DNA from: Gottschalkia purinilytica
GTDB lineage: Bacteria > Bacillota > Clostridia > Tissierellales > Gottschalkiaceae
Reading direction: 5' to 3'
Assembly: GCF_001190785.1 (NCBI RefSeq)
Contig: NZ_LGSS01000005.1
Span: forward strand, 62,001 to 126,000
DNA: 64,000 nt
The stretch's first letter is position 1, and every line of letters starts with the position of its first letter. Shown here one piece after another: positions 27,639 to 38,090 of the stretch. Below the pieces are notes generated by a model, which saw nothing but the letters and a program-made list of their open reading frames with translations, searched no databases and was not told the DNA's origin. A program made the translations under genes and the position numbers.

Positions 27639-28373
27639 ATGAATACTTGTAATGTAAACGAAGAAAGAATGAATTTTTTGCAAGAGATACAGTCAAAGAT
27701 AGGATATAAATTTAAAGATATAGAATTATTAAACTGGGCACTTACTCATAGTTCTTATGCTAATGAACATAAAAAACAAAAAATAGTGTATAATGAGAGA
27801 CTAGAGTTTTTAGGAGATTCAATATTAGGATTAATAGTAAGTGAATATATTTTTATCAAATATCCTAACTATCCTGAAGGAGATTTAACTAAATTAAGAG
27901 CTACAGTAGTTTGTGAACCTTCATTATCATTTATAGGAAGAAAAATAAATTTGGGAAAATATCTTCTTTTAGGAAAAGGAGAAGAAGCTACAGGTGGTAG
28001 AGAAAGGGTATCTATATTAGCTGATGCTTTTGAGGCATTAATAGGAGCCATATATCTTGATGGTAAATTAAAAAATGCTAAGGAATTTACGCTAAAATAT
28101 CTATCACCTGTAATAGAAAATGCTGTTAATGGAGGAGAACTTTTTATAGATTATAAAACACAACTTCAAGAAATGCTACAGAAGAAAAGTAAGTGTAAAA
28201 TAGAGTATAAAGTTGTATTAGAAGAAGGTCCAGATCATAATAAGATATTCCATACAGAAGTTTCTATAGAAAATAAAATTTTAGGTAAGGGAATAGGTAA
28301 GAGTAAAAAAGAAGCTGAACAGAATGCGGCAAAGATAGCTTTAACGAAAATGGGTGTGAAAAATGAGTACTAG
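27639..28373 (+). CDS. rnc: Ribonuclease III
   Basis: RNase III cuts double-stranded RNA in rRNA and mRNA processing. The 244-aa product has the signature ERLEFLGDSILGL near residue 53 with its acidic metal ligands, and a C-terminal dsRNA-binding domain from DYKTQLQEMLQ. The ATG at 27639 follows CGGGGGTAA. It heads rnc-radical SAM-smc-ftsY-ylxM-ffh, with the next gene overlapping by 11 bases. Confidence 0.96.
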   Translation: MNTCNVNEERMNFLQEIQSKIGYKFKDIELLNWALTHSSYANEHKKQKIVYNERLEFLGDSILGLIVSEYIFIKYPNYPEGDLTKLRATVVCEPSLSFIGRKINLGKYLLLGKGEEATGGRERVSILADAFEALIGAIYLDGKLKNAKEFTLKYLSPVIENAVNGGELFIDYKTQLQEMLQKKSKCKIEYKVVLEEGPDHNKIFHTEVSIENKILGKGIGKSKKEAEQNAAKIALTKMGVKNEY

Positions 28374-29457
28374 ATATCATATAATACCAATATTTGTTCC
28401 TCATACAGGATGTCCTCATGATTGTGTGTTTTGCAATCAAAGAAAGATAACAGGGGTAAGTACGAATATTACAAAAGATGATGTGAAAGAAATAATAGAA
28501 ACTTATTTGCAAACAATACCACAAAGTAATGAAAAGCTAGAAATCGCATTTTACGGAGGAAGCTTTACAGGAATAGAAAGTGATGTTCAAAAGGAGCTTC
28601 TAAGTATTGCTTTTGAGTATAAAAAAAGGGGAACAGTAGATAGAATAAGGCTTTCTACTAGACCAGATTATATAGATGATGAGAGACTTTTATTACTGAA
28701 AGATCATGGAGTAGATATTATAGAGCTTGGAGTTCAGTCTATGGATGAAGAAGTTCTTGAAAAAAGTTATAGAGGGCATACATCGGACGATGTTAGAAAG
28801 GCAGTAAAATTAATAAGAGAATATGATTTCTATTTAGGATTACAGATGATGATGGGACTTCCTAAAGATACAAGAGAAAAAATATTATATACTACTTATG
28901 AATTATTAAGTCTACATCCAGATTTTGTTAGAATATATCCTACTCTTGTTATAACAGATACTTATCTTGAAAAGCAATATTTAAACGGAGAGTACAAGCC
29001 TTTAACATTAGAGGAGGCAGTAAGTATTGCTACAGATGTATTAATGATATTTGAAAATTATAATATTAAAGTTATTAGAATAGGACTTCAGCCTAGTGAT
29101 AATGTAGCTGAAGGTAAAGAAATAGTATCAGGACCTTTTCATTCATCATTTAGACAACTTGTGGAATCAAATATATATAGACATATAATGTCAGAAGTGT
29201 TAAAAGACATAAATACTCATACTAGAGAAATTAAGATATTAATAGGTAATAAGGAAATATCTAATTTAGCAGGTCAAAGATCATCAAATATTGATTTTTT
29301 AAAAGAAACTTTTAATTTAAAAAAGATTTTGATAAAAGGAGATAATATACCAAAAGATTATTTCTATATACAAACTAATAACAAAAGCTATAAAATAGAT
29401 AGAAAAAAATATATAAATAACTATCTAAAACAAAGAGATTTGTTAAAATTAAATTAA
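28363..29457 (+). CDS. Radical SAM protein, Elp3-like without acetyltransferase
   Basis: A 364-aa radical SAM enzyme with cluster motif C17-x3-C21-x2-C24 and a following FYGGSFTG segment. Relatives have an Elp3-like radical SAM core and C-terminal domain but no GNAT domain. They lie between rnc and smc in many clostridia and their substrate is unknown; an RNA-modification role is sometimes supposed. The ATG overlaps the rnc end by 11 bases, so the two are coupled. Confidence 0.88.
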   Translation: MSTRYHIIPIFVPHTGCPHDCVFCNQRKITGVSTNITKDDVKEIIETYLQTIPQSNEKLEIAFYGGSFTGIESDVQKELLSIAFEYKKRGTVDRIRLSTRPDYIDDERLLLLKDHGVDIIELGVQSMDEEVLEKSYRGHTSDDVRKAVKLIREYDFYLGLQMMMGLPKDTREKILYTTYELLSLHPDFVRIYPTLVITDTYLEKQYLNGEYKPLTLEEAVSIATDVLMIFENYNIKVIRIGLQPSDNVAEGKEIVSGPFHSSFRQLVESNIYRHIMSEVLKDINTHTREIKILIGNKEISNLAGQRSSNIDFLKETFNLKKILIKGDNIPKDYFYIQTNNKSYKIDRKKYINNYLKQRDLLKLN

Positions 29458-29487
29458 ATAAAAAAGAAATGGAAGAGGTGTATTAAC

Positions 29488-32400
29488 TTGTTCCTAAAAA
29501 GACTAGAAATACAGGGGTTTAAATCATTCGCACAAAAAATAGAGATAGATTTTGAAGGAGGAGTAACTGGGGTAGTAGGGCCTAATGGAAGTGGAAAAAG
29601 TAATATATCTGACTCAGTAAGATGGGTTCTAGGAGAACAAAGTGTTAAAAACCTTAGAGGAAGTAAGATGGAAGATGTTATATTTTCAGGAACATCTAAA
29701 AGAAAACCACTAGGATATGCTGAGGTTACACTTGTATTAGATAATAAAGATAAAAAGCTACCAGTTGAGTATTCAGAAGTTTGCGTTACTAGAAGAGTAT
29801 TTAGATCTGGTGAGAGTGAATATTATATAAATAAAAATTCTTGCAGACTTAAGGACATAAAAGAGCTTTTTATGGATACAGGAGTTGGAAAAGATGGATA
29901 TTCAATAATAGGACAAGGTAGAATAGATGAAATACTAAGTTCAAAGTCAGAAGACAGAAGAAATATATTTGAAGAAGCTGCTGGAATAGTAAAGTATAAA
30001 ACAAGAAAAGAAGAAGCAGAAAAGAAATTAGAAAAAACTAAAGAAAATTTACTTAGAATAGATGATATAGTAAGTGAACTAGAAAATCAGTTGGGACCAC
30101 TTAAACAGCAGTCTGAAAAAGCAGAGAAATTTAAAGAGCTATCAGAAGCTTTAAAGAAATTAGAGGTAAGTCTCTTTATCAGAGAAATAGATAGATTAAA
30201 AGAGGAACTTGGGCATATAGAAGCACAGAGAAAATTAATAGAAGATCAACTGAGTCACAATGAAGAAAAAAGAAGTAAATTAGAGATAAAATATAATCAA
30301 GGTCAAGAAGAAATAAAAAAGATGGACTTTAATATAGAAAAAATTCAAACCCTTAAATATGATACTCAAAGTAAAAGTGAAAAACAAGACGGAGAAATAA
30401 AACTGTTTAAAGAAAAAATAATATATCTGAAAAAAGAAGTTGAAAGATACGAAGAAGAAATTATATCTTTAGGAAAAACAATTAATGATATATTAAGTCA
30501 GAAGGAAATAGTGAGTGAAAATAAAAAAGAAATAGACTCTAGTGTCAATAATCTCAACTTAAAATTAAATGATAAGAATAAGGAATTAGAGGAAATACTT
30601 AAAAATATACGTGATAAAGAAAAATATATAGATGAAAAGAAAAGTGATATTATCCAAATTCTAAATCTTATGTCAGATAAAAAAAGTAGAATAAATAGTA
30701 TGCTATCCTTTAAACAAAGTATAGAAAAAAGAATGAATCAAATAAAAAAAGAATTAGAAGATATGGATATACAACAAAAACATATAGATAAAGAAATTGA
30801 GGAAACTAATAAAGAAATAAATGAAACTAGAAATAAGATACAAAATTTTATAACTTCAAAAAACAATACAATTAATGAAAAAAATAAAAAGATACAAGAA
30901 CTTCAAAATTTACAAGTTCAAATTAATGGAATAAGAGAAAATATTCAAGGGAAATCTTCAAATTATAGACTTTTAAATGAAATGAAAAATGAATATGAAG
31001 GATATTATAAAAGTGTCAAAAACTTTCTAATAGCTTGTAAAAGAAATAATGATTTAGGTAAAGGTGTAAGAGGTGTAGTTGCTGAGTTAATAAGTGTAGA
31101 TAAAAAATATGAAAAAGCAATAGAAGTTGCTTTAGGATCTTTTCTTCAAAATATAGTTACAGAAACTCAAGAAGATGCTAAAAATGCAATAAACTATCTT
31201 AAAAAATATAATTTAGGTAGGATAACATTTCTTCCAATGTCATCTATATCAAGTAGAGGGCTAAGTGCTAATGATAAGAATTTATGCGAAGAAAATGGTG
31301 CTATAGGTATTGCTTCACAGCTTATAAAATTTGATAATGATTATAAAAATATATTTGAATATCTATTAGGAAGAGTTCTTATAGTTAATAATATTGACGA
31401 TGGAATTAAGATATCTAAAAGAAGTAATCATTCTATAAAAATAGTTTCACTTGATGGGGATGTTTTGAATCCTGGTGGATCCATGACAGGAGGAAGTTAT
31501 AAAACAGGAAGTACAAATATTCTAGGTAGAGAAAGACAAATAAAAGAATTAGAAGAACAGATAGAAAAACTAAAAAATGAATATACACTAATGTCGGACA
31601 AACTAAGAATGAATGAGTCTGAAATAGCAAGTATAGATAATAGTTTGTTAAAAATAGATAATAGTATAAATGAACTTAACTTAAATTTAGCTAGAATAGA
31701 AAACAAACAAAGTCAGAACTATGATAATAAGAATAAGAATGAGATATTAATAGAAAAATATCTTTCAGAAGACAAACAATTATCAGAAGAAAATAATAAT
31801 GTAATAAATGACGTGAAAAAATTAGAGGAAGATCTAGAGAATCTAAAAAAAGATAATGATATTACTCAAAATAGCATAGATGAATATACGAAACACTTTG
31901 AAGATGAAAAGAAAAAAAGAGATACTATTTCAAAAGATATTACTGATATAAAAATAAAAGCTGCTTCTTTTGAGCAAGAGCTTAAAAACATAACAGAATC
32001 TCTTCAAAGATTAGAATTAGAAAAACAAAAATCTGAGAATTCTATACAAGTAAAAACTCTTGAAAAAGAAAATAGTATAAAAGAGATAAATGAAATGAAT
32101 GTCAAATTAGAAGAGCTTATAAGAGATAGAAATAATCTTAATGATACTCTTAGAGACTATGATTTAAAGTTAAATGATATAAAAAATGATAAAAATAACT
32201 TTGTACAGTCTTTTTATAATGAACAAGAAAACTTAAAAGAAATGAATGCTACAATAAATGAATTACAAAAAAGTATGAATACTTTAGAGTTAAAATATGA
32301 AAAGTATAATGTACAATTAGAAAATTATAATAATAAAATGTGGGAAGAATATGAAATGTCTTATCAAATGGCATTAAGTCATAGAGAAGAAGTGGAGAAT

Positions 32401-33069
32401 GTAACTAAAGTTCAGAATGAAGTAAGAACATTGAAAAATAAAGTGAAATCACTAGGAAATATAAATCTAGATGCTATAGAAGAATACAAAAGAGTAAATG
32501 AGAGACATGAATTTATGGTAACTCAAAGAGATGATTTAATAGAAGCAAAAGAATCTTTAAATATAGTTATCAAAGACATGGATGTAAAAATGAAAGAACA
32601 GTTTACAGAGAATTTTAAGGTTATACGAAAGCATTTTGTTGAAGTGTTTGAAAAACTATTTGGTGGTGGAAAAGCTGATATATATTTGCAAGATGAAGAA
32701 AATGTTCTTACAAGTGGGATAGAAATAATAGCTCAACCACCAGGAAAAAAACTTCAAAGTCTTTCACTATTATCAGGAGGAGAAAGAGCTTTAACAGCTA
32801 TAGCACTTTTATTTGCTATATTAAAAACTAAACCAACTCCATTCTGTATACTAGATGAGATAGAAGCTGCTTTGGATGATGCTAATGTTTATAGATATGC
32901 TGAATATCTAAAAGAGTTTTCAAAAGAAACTCAATTTATAGTTATAACTCATAGAAAAGGAACAATGGAGTCTGTAGATTCTTTATATGGAGTCACTATG
33001 GAGGAACATGGAATAAGTAAGTTGGTATCTGTAAAACTATCTGAAAAACTAGGTGAAGAAGCAAGTTAG
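29488..33069 (+). CDS. smc: Chromosome segregation protein SMC
   Basis: SMC is the ATPase of the bacterial condensin complex with ScpA and ScpB. The 1193-aa product has N-terminal Walker A GPNGSGKSN at about 32-40 and long coiled coils. The hinge lies at about 510-670 (GVRGVVAELI to GGSMTGGSY). A second coiled coil follows, then signature LLSGGERAL and Walker B CILDEIEAALDD. The start is TTG at 29488 after AGAGGTG. scpA and scpB are not in the window. Confidence 0.97.
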   Translation: MFLKRLEIQGFKSFAQKIEIDFEGGVTGVVGPNGSGKSNISDSVRWVLGEQSVKNLRGSKMEDVIFSGTSKRKPLGYAEVTLVLDNKDKKLPVEYSEVCVTRRVFRSGESEYYINKNSCRLKDIKELFMDTGVGKDGYSIIGQGRIDEILSSKSEDRRNIFEEAAGIVKYKTRKEEAEKKLEKTKENLLRIDDIVSELENQLGPLKQQSEKAEKFKELSEALKKLEVSLFIREIDRLKEELGHIEAQRKLIEDQLSHNEEKRSKLEIKYNQGQEEIKKMDFNIEKIQTLKYDTQSKSEKQDGEIKLFKEKIIYLKKEVERYEEEIISLGKTINDILSQKEIVSENKKEIDSSVNNLNLKLNDKNKELEEILKNIRDKEKYIDEKKSDIIQILNLMSDKKSRINSMLSFKQSIEKRMNQIKKELEDMDIQQKHIDKEIEETNKEINETRNKIQNFITSKNNTINEKNKKIQELQNLQVQINGIRENIQGKSSNYRLLNEMKNEYEGYYKSVKNFLIACKRNNDLGKGVRGVVAELISVDKKYEKAIEVALGSFLQNIVTETQEDAKNAINYLKKYNLGRITFLPMSSISSRGLSANDKNLCEENGAIGIASQLIKFDNDYKNIFEYLLGRVLIVNNIDDGIKISKRSNHSIKIVSLDGDVLNPGGSMTGGSYKTGSTNILGRERQIKELEEQIEKLKNEYTLMSDKLRMNESEIASIDNSLLKIDNSINELNLNLARIENKQSQNYDNKNKNEILIEKYLSEDKQLSEENNNVINDVKKLEEDLENLKKDNDITQNSIDEYTKHFEDEKKKRDTISKDITDIKIKAASFEQELKNITESLQRLELEKQKSENSIQVKTLEKENSIKEINEMNVKLEELIRDRNNLNDTLRDYDLKLNDIKNDKNNFVQSFYNEQENLKEMNATINELQKSMNTLELKYEKYNVQLENYNNKMWEEYEMSYQMALSHREEVENVTKVQNEVRTLKNKVKSLGNINLDAIEEYKRVNERHEFMVTQRDDLIEAKESLNIVIKDMDVKMKEQFTENFKVIRKHFVEVFEKLFGGGKADIYLQDEENVLTSGIEIIAQPPGKKLQSLSLLSGGERALTAIALLFAILKTKPTPFCILDEIEAALDDANVYRYAEYLKEFSKETQFIVITHRKGTMESVDSLYGVTMEEHGISKLVSVKLSEKLGEEAS

Positions 33070-33080
33070 GAGGCTACGAA

Positions 33081-34352
33081 ATGTTTAAAAAGATTTTTGG
33101 CTGGGGAAAAAAGAAGAAAGAAGAAGAACTACAACAAATAGATATAGATAAGGAAGAAATAGAGTCTAGTGAAATAGAGGCTGATATAGAAACAAATGAA
33201 GATATAGAAGAAAAGTTAGATAATACTGTGAAAGAAGAAGTAACACAAGAAAATGATTTAGAAGAAACTATAAAAGAAAATAATGATGAAACAAAATTAT
33301 ATGAAAAAATAGTGGAAGAAGAAATAAAAGAAGAGTCAGTGAAAGAAGAAACTAGTATAGATACTGATAAAATAGAAGAAATTAATGAACAAACTGAGGA
33401 AGAAGCAAAAGAAAAAATTGAAACTGAGAAAAAAGGATTTTTTAGTCGTTTAAAAAGTGGACTAGAAAAAACAAGAAAAGGAATAACAGAAAAAGTTGAT
33501 GGCATTTTAGGTTCGTACAAAAAGATAGATGAAGAATTATTTGAGGACTTAGAGGAAGCACTTATAACTGCTGATATAGGTGTAAATACTACTTTAGATA
33601 TAATTGAAAAAGTAAAGCAAAAAATAAAAGAAAGAAAAATAACTGAAGTTAATGATATTAAAGATATCTTAAAAGAAGAAATAAGAGAAGTGTTGACTCA
33701 AGGGGATTCAAATTCAAAACTAAATATAGAACCTTCACCAGCTATTATACTAGTTGTAGGGGTAAATGGAGCAGGAAAGACTACTACAATAGGAAAACTT
33801 TCATCTAGATTAAAACAAGAGGGAAAAAAAGTTATGATAGCTGCTGGAGATACTTTTAGAGCGGCAGCTATAGAACAATTAGATGAATGGGCTAATAGAT
33901 CAGGTGTAGAGATTATATCTCATCAAGAGGGAGCTGATCCTGCAGCAGTAATATATGATGGTATACAATCTGCTAAAGCTCGTAAGGTAGATGTTTTAAT
34001 ATGTGATACTGCTGGAAGACTTCATAATAAGAAAAATTTAATGAATGAGCTGAATAAAATATTTAGAGTAGTTGAAAGAGAATATCCAGAAGCTAAAAGA
34101 GAAGTTCTTTTAGTAGTTGATGCTACAACTGGACAGAATGCTGTTCTTCAAGCAAAGACATTTAAAGAGGCGTGTGATATTACTGGAATAGTTTTAACAA
34201 AACTAGATGGAACTGCAAAAGGTGGAGTAGTTGTTGCTGTTCAGTCTGAACTAAATGTTCCAGTTAAGCTTGTAGGTGTTGGTGAAAGCATAAATGATTT
34301 ACAGGATTTTAATGCAGAAAACTTTGTAAATGCAATATTTGATTCAGAATGA
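33081..34352 (+). CDS. ftsY: Signal recognition particle receptor FtsY
   Basis: FtsY is the SRP receptor GTPase at the membrane. The 423-aa product has a long, very acidic Glu/Lys-rich N-terminal A domain (about residues 10-115), then the NG domain with GVNGAGKTTT, DTAGRLHNK and TKLDGTAKGG. The ATG follows GGAGG in the spacer after smc. It works with Ffh, encoded two genes downstream. Confidence 0.97.
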   Translation: MFKKIFGWGKKKKEEELQQIDIDKEEIESSEIEADIETNEDIEEKLDNTVKEEVTQENDLEETIKENNDETKLYEKIVEEEIKEESVKEETSIDTDKIEEINEQTEEEAKEKIETEKKGFFSRLKSGLEKTRKGITEKVDGILGSYKKIDEELFEDLEEALITADIGVNTTLDIIEKVKQKIKERKITEVNDIKDILKEEIREVLTQGDSNSKLNIEPSPAIILVVGVNGAGKTTTIGKLSSRLKQEGKKVMIAAGDTFRAAAIEQLDEWANRSGVEIISHQEGADPAAVIYDGIQSAKARKVDVLICDTAGRLHNKKNLMNELNKIFRVVEREYPEAKREVLLVVDATTGQNAVLQAKTFKEACDITGIVLTKLDGTAKGGVVVAVQSELNVPVKLVGVGESINDLQDFNAENFVNAIFDSE

Positions 34353-34458
34353 TAAAAAATCATATAAAAAGTTATAAAAATAATTGACAAATTAATAAAT
34401 GTATTATAGAATACTACTGTCAAGTAGATAACTTTACACTGATTTGTTGGTGATGAAT

Positions 34459-34839
34459 ATGTTTGAAAAAGTTATTGAAGTAGGAATTTTATTTGATTTT
34501 TATGGAAAACTTTTAAGTGAAAAACAATATACAGCTATAGAACTGTATTATATACATGATTTGTCTTTAAGTGAGATAGGTGAACACTTGAATATAAGTA
34601 GACAAGGTGTTCACGACACTCTAAAAAGAGCAGAAAATAAGTTATATTCTTATGAAGAGACTCTTGGTTTAGTAAAAAAGTTTAATGAGAATAGACGAAA
34701 GATAAAAGATATATTGGAAGTTGTGAAGGAAATTGAAGTGGAATCTCGAATTTTAAACTCTAAGAACATAAAAAGAAATATAGAGAAAGTAGAAGAGATT
34801 ATTACGGATATACTAGAAATTAGCCAGGAGGGTAAATAA
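34459..34839 (+). CDS. ylxM: YlxM/p13-like DNA-binding protein of the SRP operon
   Basis: A 126-aa protein with a sigma-70 region-4-like helix-turn-helix (LSEIGEHLNISRQGVHDTLKRAE). YlxM precedes ffh in Firmicutes; in streptococci its homolog affects SRP function. Among several in-frame starts (TTG 34444, ATG 34453, ATG 34459) the last is chosen because MFEK...LFDFY aligns with family N-termini and GGTGA lies upstream. It overlaps the ffh start by one base. Confidence 0.9.
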   Translation: MFEKVIEVGILFDFYGKLLSEKQYTAIELYYIHDLSLSEIGEHLNISRQGVHDTLKRAENKLYSYEETLGLVKKFNENRRKIKDILEVVKEIEVESRILNSKNIKRNIEKVEEIITDILEISQEGK

Positions 34840-36182
34840 TGGTTTTTGAAGGTTTGGCTAAGAAGCTTCAAGGTGCTTTAGACAAACTTAAAAGCAAAGG
34901 GAAGCTTTCTGAAAAAGATGTAGATGTAGCTATGAGAGAAGTAAAACTAGCTCTTTTAGAAGCTGATGTTAACTTTAGAGTAGTTAAGAAATTTGTTAGT
35001 ACTGTAAAAGAGAGATCAATTGGGCAAGAAGTTATGGGAAGTCTTACACCTGCACAACAGGTTATTAAGATAGTTAATGAAGAACTAACTAATCTTATGG
35101 GAGGTACTGAAAGCAAAATAGAATTTTCATCAAATCCTCCTACGATTATAATGATGTGTGGACTACAAGGGGCAGGTAAGACAACTACGGCAGGTAAATT
35201 AGGTGGACTACTTAAGAAAAAAGGAAAATTTCCTTTATTGGTAGCGTGTGATATATATAGACCTGCAGCCATAAAACAGTTAGAAGTAGTTGGTAGTAAA
35301 CTAGAAATACCTGTATTTAGCATGGGAGATAAGCAAAACCCTGTGAATATAGCTAAAGCGGCTATAGAGCATGGTAAGAAAAATGGAAATGATGTAATTA
35401 TAATAGATACAGCAGGTAGACTTCATATAGATGAAGAGCTTATGGAAGAGCTTGAAAATATAAAACAAGAAGTTAACCCAAATGAAATATTATTGGTAGT
35501 AGATGCAATGACAGGACAAGATGCAGTTACTGTTGCAGAAAACTTTAATGAGAAATTAAATGTAAATGGAGTTGTACTTACTAAACTAGATGGTGACGCT
35601 AGAGGTGGAGCTGCTTTATCTATAAGGGCAGTTACTGATAAGCCTATTAAGTTTGTAGGTATGGGAGAAAAATTAGATCAATTAGAAACATTCCATCCAG
35701 ACAGAATGGCATCTAGGATACTAGGAATGGGCGATGTTCTAAGTTTAATTGAAAAAGCTCAAGCTAACTTTGATGCTGAAAAGGCTATGGAACTTGAGAA
35801 GAAACTTAGAAGTCAAGAATTTACTTTTGATGATTATTTAGAACAATTACAACAAGTAAAAAGTTTGGGTTCTATGAATGAAATACTACAAATGATACCA
35901 GGCATGAACTCTAAACAACTTAAAAACTTAAATGTAGATGAAAAAGAATTCGTTCGTGTAGAAGCAATTATTCAGTCTATGACGAAAGAAGAAAGAAAAA
36001 ATCCTTCTATGATAGATGGAAGTAGAAGAAAAAGAATTGCTAGGGGTAGTGGAACTACTATACAAGATGTAAATAAAATGCTTAAGCAATTTAAAGAGAC
36101 TAGAAAGATGATCAAGAAGATAGGTGATATGGAAAAGACTATGAAGAAAAAAGGAAGATTTAGCCTTCCATTTTTTAAATAG
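34839..36182 (+). CDS. ffh: Signal recognition particle protein Ffh
   Basis: Ffh binds signal peptides and 4.5S/6S RNA and docks with FtsY. The 447-aa product has the N domain, GTPase motifs GLQGAGKTTT, DTAGRLHID and TKLDGDARGG, and a Met-rich M domain (MNEILQMIPGM, then SRRKRIARGSG for RNA binding). The ATG shares a base with the ylxM stop; the SD is AGGAGGG. Confidence 0.98.
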   Translation: MVFEGLAKKLQGALDKLKSKGKLSEKDVDVAMREVKLALLEADVNFRVVKKFVSTVKERSIGQEVMGSLTPAQQVIKIVNEELTNLMGGTESKIEFSSNPPTIIMMCGLQGAGKTTTAGKLGGLLKKKGKFPLLVACDIYRPAAIKQLEVVGSKLEIPVFSMGDKQNPVNIAKAAIEHGKKNGNDVIIIDTAGRLHIDEELMEELENIKQEVNPNEILLVVDAMTGQDAVTVAENFNEKLNVNGVVLTKLDGDARGGAALSIRAVTDKPIKFVGMGEKLDQLETFHPDRMASRILGMGDVLSLIEKAQANFDAEKAMELEKKLRSQEFTFDDYLEQLQQVKSLGSMNEILQMIPGMNSKQLKNLNVDEKEFVRVEAIIQSMTKEERKNPSMIDGSRRKRIARGSGTTIQDVNKMLKQFKETRKMIKKIGDMEKTMKKKGRFSLPFFK

Positions 36183-36211
36183 ATTAGATGTCTTTATAAG
36201 GAGGTGAAAAC

Positions 36212-36484
36212 ATGGCAGTAAAGATCAGATTAACAAGAATGGGATCAAAAAAGAAACCTTTCTATAGAATAGTAGTTGCAGATTCTCGTTCACCAAGAGA
36301 TGGTAAGTTCATAGAAGAGATAGGATATTACAACCCTATATCAGAACCGAAAGAAGTAAAAATCTCTGATGAAAAAGCTGTAAAATGGCTTAAGAGTGGT
36401 GCAAAACCAACTGATACAGTAAGTTCTTTATTCAAAAATAATGGAATTTACGAAAAATTTGAAGAAGCTAAAAAAGCTGAGTAA
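36212..36484 (+). CDS. rpsP: 30S ribosomal protein S16
   Basis: S16 of the small ribosomal subunit. The 90-aa product starts [20 protein letters not shown], diagnostic for the family. The ATG follows AAGGAGGTG. It lies 29 bases after ffh and begins the rpsP-khpA-rimM-trmD-rplS cluster common in Firmicutes. Confidence 0.98.
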   Translation: MAVKIRLTRMGSKKKPFYRIVVADSRSPRDGKFIEEIGYYNPISEPKEVKISDEKAVKWLKSGAKPTDTVSSLFKNNGIYEKFEEAKKAE

Positions 36485-36507
36485 TTGCCTTTCAGGGGGT
36501 GAAATAC

Positions 36508-36738
36508 ATGGGTGAATTGGTAGAAATGCTTGCAAAAGCACTTGTTGATAACCCAGAAGAAGTTCAAGTAAATGAAGTAGAAGGAACACAATCAATAATT
36601 GTAGAACTAAAGGTAGCCCCAGAAGATATGGGAAAAATCATTGGAAAGCAAGGTAGAATTGCTAAAGCTATTAGAACTTTAGTAAAGGCAGCAGCAATCA
36701 AAGAAAATAAAAGAGTTGTTGTTGAAATTATTCAATAA
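36508..36738 (+). CDS. khpA: KH-domain RNA-binding protein KhpA
   Basis: KhpA (YlqC) is a small RNA-binding protein that pairs with KhpB/Jag. The 76-aa product is a single KH domain with the GxxG loop IGKQGR. The start is ATG at 36508 after GGGGGTG; a GTG three codons earlier lies in the SD. It sits in its usual place between rpsP and rimM, and a terminator follows. Confidence 0.95.
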   Translation: MGELVEMLAKALVDNPEEVQVNEVEGTQSIIVELKVAPEDMGKIIGKQGRIAKAIRTLVKAAAIKENKRVVVEIIQ

Positions 36739-36755
36739 CTTATAAATTGACTATC

Positions 36756-36786
36756 AAGGGGATTAGGCTATCTAGTCCCTTTTTAA
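36756..36786 (+). terminator. Terminator between khpA and rimM
   Basis: AAGGGGATTAG pairs with CTAGTCCCTT (one G-U or mismatch) around GCTAT and is followed by TTTTT. It splits the rpsP-khpA part from rimM-trmD, at least partially. Confidence 0.85.
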
Positions 36787-36854
36787 GTATCTCAATAGTT
36801 TAAAAAACCAACATCAGTCTATAATAAATTATATAAATCATTGGTGGGTGTTAT

Positions 36855-37352
36855 ATGGATAACTATATACAAGTTGGAAAAATAGTAAATACACATGGTG
36901 TAAAAGGTGATATTAAGATACTTCCTCTAACAGATGATATGACAAGATTTGAAAAACTTAAATCTGTATTTGTGGGTGAAGAAAAATTAGAAATAGAAAT
37001 ATCTAAGGTTTGGTACAATAAAGGATTTGTTATGCTTAGGTTCAAAGGATATGATGATATAAATAAGGTAATAAAGTTTAAAGATTTACTTTTATATATA
37101 GATAAAAAAGACGCTGTGGATTTACCAAAAGATTCTTACTTTATTTATGAGATAATTGGTATTAAAGTTTATACTAGTGAAGGTGAATACTTAGGAGAAA
37201 TAAAAGATGTTCTTCAACCAGGAGCAAATGATGTTTATGTTGTTAAAGAAGGAAGCAATGAATATCTAATCCCTGCTATTAAAGATGTAGTGAAATCTAT
37301 TGATATAGATGAGAAAAAGATGATAATTGAACTTCTAGAAGGATTGATATAA
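36855..37352 (+). CDS. rimM: 16S rRNA processing protein RimM
   Basis: RimM binds S19 and helps 30S maturation. The 165-aa product begins with VGKIVNTHGVKGDIKI and has a C-terminal PRC-barrel (EIIGIKVYTSEGEYLGEI). The ATG follows GGTGGGTG. Its stop shares a base with the trmD start. Confidence 0.96.
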   Translation: MDNYIQVGKIVNTHGVKGDIKILPLTDDMTRFEKLKSVFVGEEKLEIEISKVWYNKGFVMLRFKGYDDINKVIKFKDLLLYIDKKDAVDLPKDSYFIYEIIGIKVYTSEGEYLGEIKDVLQPGANDVYVVKEGSNEYLIPAIKDVVKSIDIDEKKMIIELLEGLI

Positions 37353-38089
37353 TGAAGATAGATGTTTTAACTTTATTTCCGGAAATGTTTCATGAAACTA
37401 TGAATACTAGCATAATAGGAAAAGCTATAGAAAATGAAAAAGTATCAATAGATTATATAAACATAAGAGATTTTTCTGAAGACAAACATAAAAGGGTAGA
37501 TGATTATCCTTTTGGTGGAGGACCTGGTATGGTAATGAAGCCAGAACCTATATATGAAGCTATTAAAAGTGTTAAAAAAGAAAATAGTAGGATAATATAC
37601 TTAAGTCCTAAAGGAAAAGTATATAATCAAAGCATGGCAAATGAGCTCTCAGAAGAGGAACATATTGTTTTAATTTGTGGACATTACGAAGGTATAGATA
37701 ATAGGATAATAGAAAACTATATTACAGATGAGATATCTATAGGAGACTATGTTCTTACAGGTGGAGAAATTCCATCTATGGTTATAATAGATTCAGTAGT
37801 GAGACTTATTCCAGGTGTTTTGTCTACAGAAGAATCCTTTATGTTAGAGTCACATTATGATGGATTGTTAGAGTATCCTCAATATACAAGACCTAGGGTA
37901 TTTAATGGGCATGAAGTTCCAGAAGTATTACTTTCAGGAAATCATAAGAAAATAGAAGAATGGAGAATACAACAATCTATAAAAACAACACTCTTAAATA
38001 GACCAGATTTATTGGATAATAAAAATATTAGTGAAGAAGAACAAAAAATACTAAGTAAGATAAATAGTAGCAATAATATTAAAAAATAA
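37352..38089 (+). CDS. trmD: tRNA (guanine(37)-N1)-methyltransferase TrmD
   Basis: TrmD makes m1G37 in tRNAs, preventing frameshifts. The 245-aa SPOUT enzyme has the PFGGGPGMVMKPEP segment, the CGHYEGID motif and IGDYVLTGGE of the knotted SAM site. The start overlaps the rimM stop (TAATG). rplS follows with its own promoter. Confidence 0.97.
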   Translation: MKIDVLTLFPEMFHETMNTSIIGKAIENEKVSIDYINIRDFSEDKHKRVDDYPFGGGPGMVMKPEPIYEAIKSVKKENSRIIYLSPKGKVYNQSMANELSEEEHIVLICGHYEGIDNRIIENYITDEISIGDYVLTGGEIPSMVIIDSVVRLIPGVLSTEESFMLESHYDGLLEYPQYTRPRVFNGHEVPEVLLSGNHKKIEEWRIQQSIKTTLLNRPDLLDNKNISEEEQKILSKINSSNNIKK

Positions 38090-38090
38090 G

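Noticed and set aside
33074-33520. Ser-rich minus-strand frame opposite ftsY.
   Set aside because: Shadow of the Glu/Lys-rich acidic domain of FtsY; Ser/Phe/Ile content follows from the complement of GAA and AAA codons.
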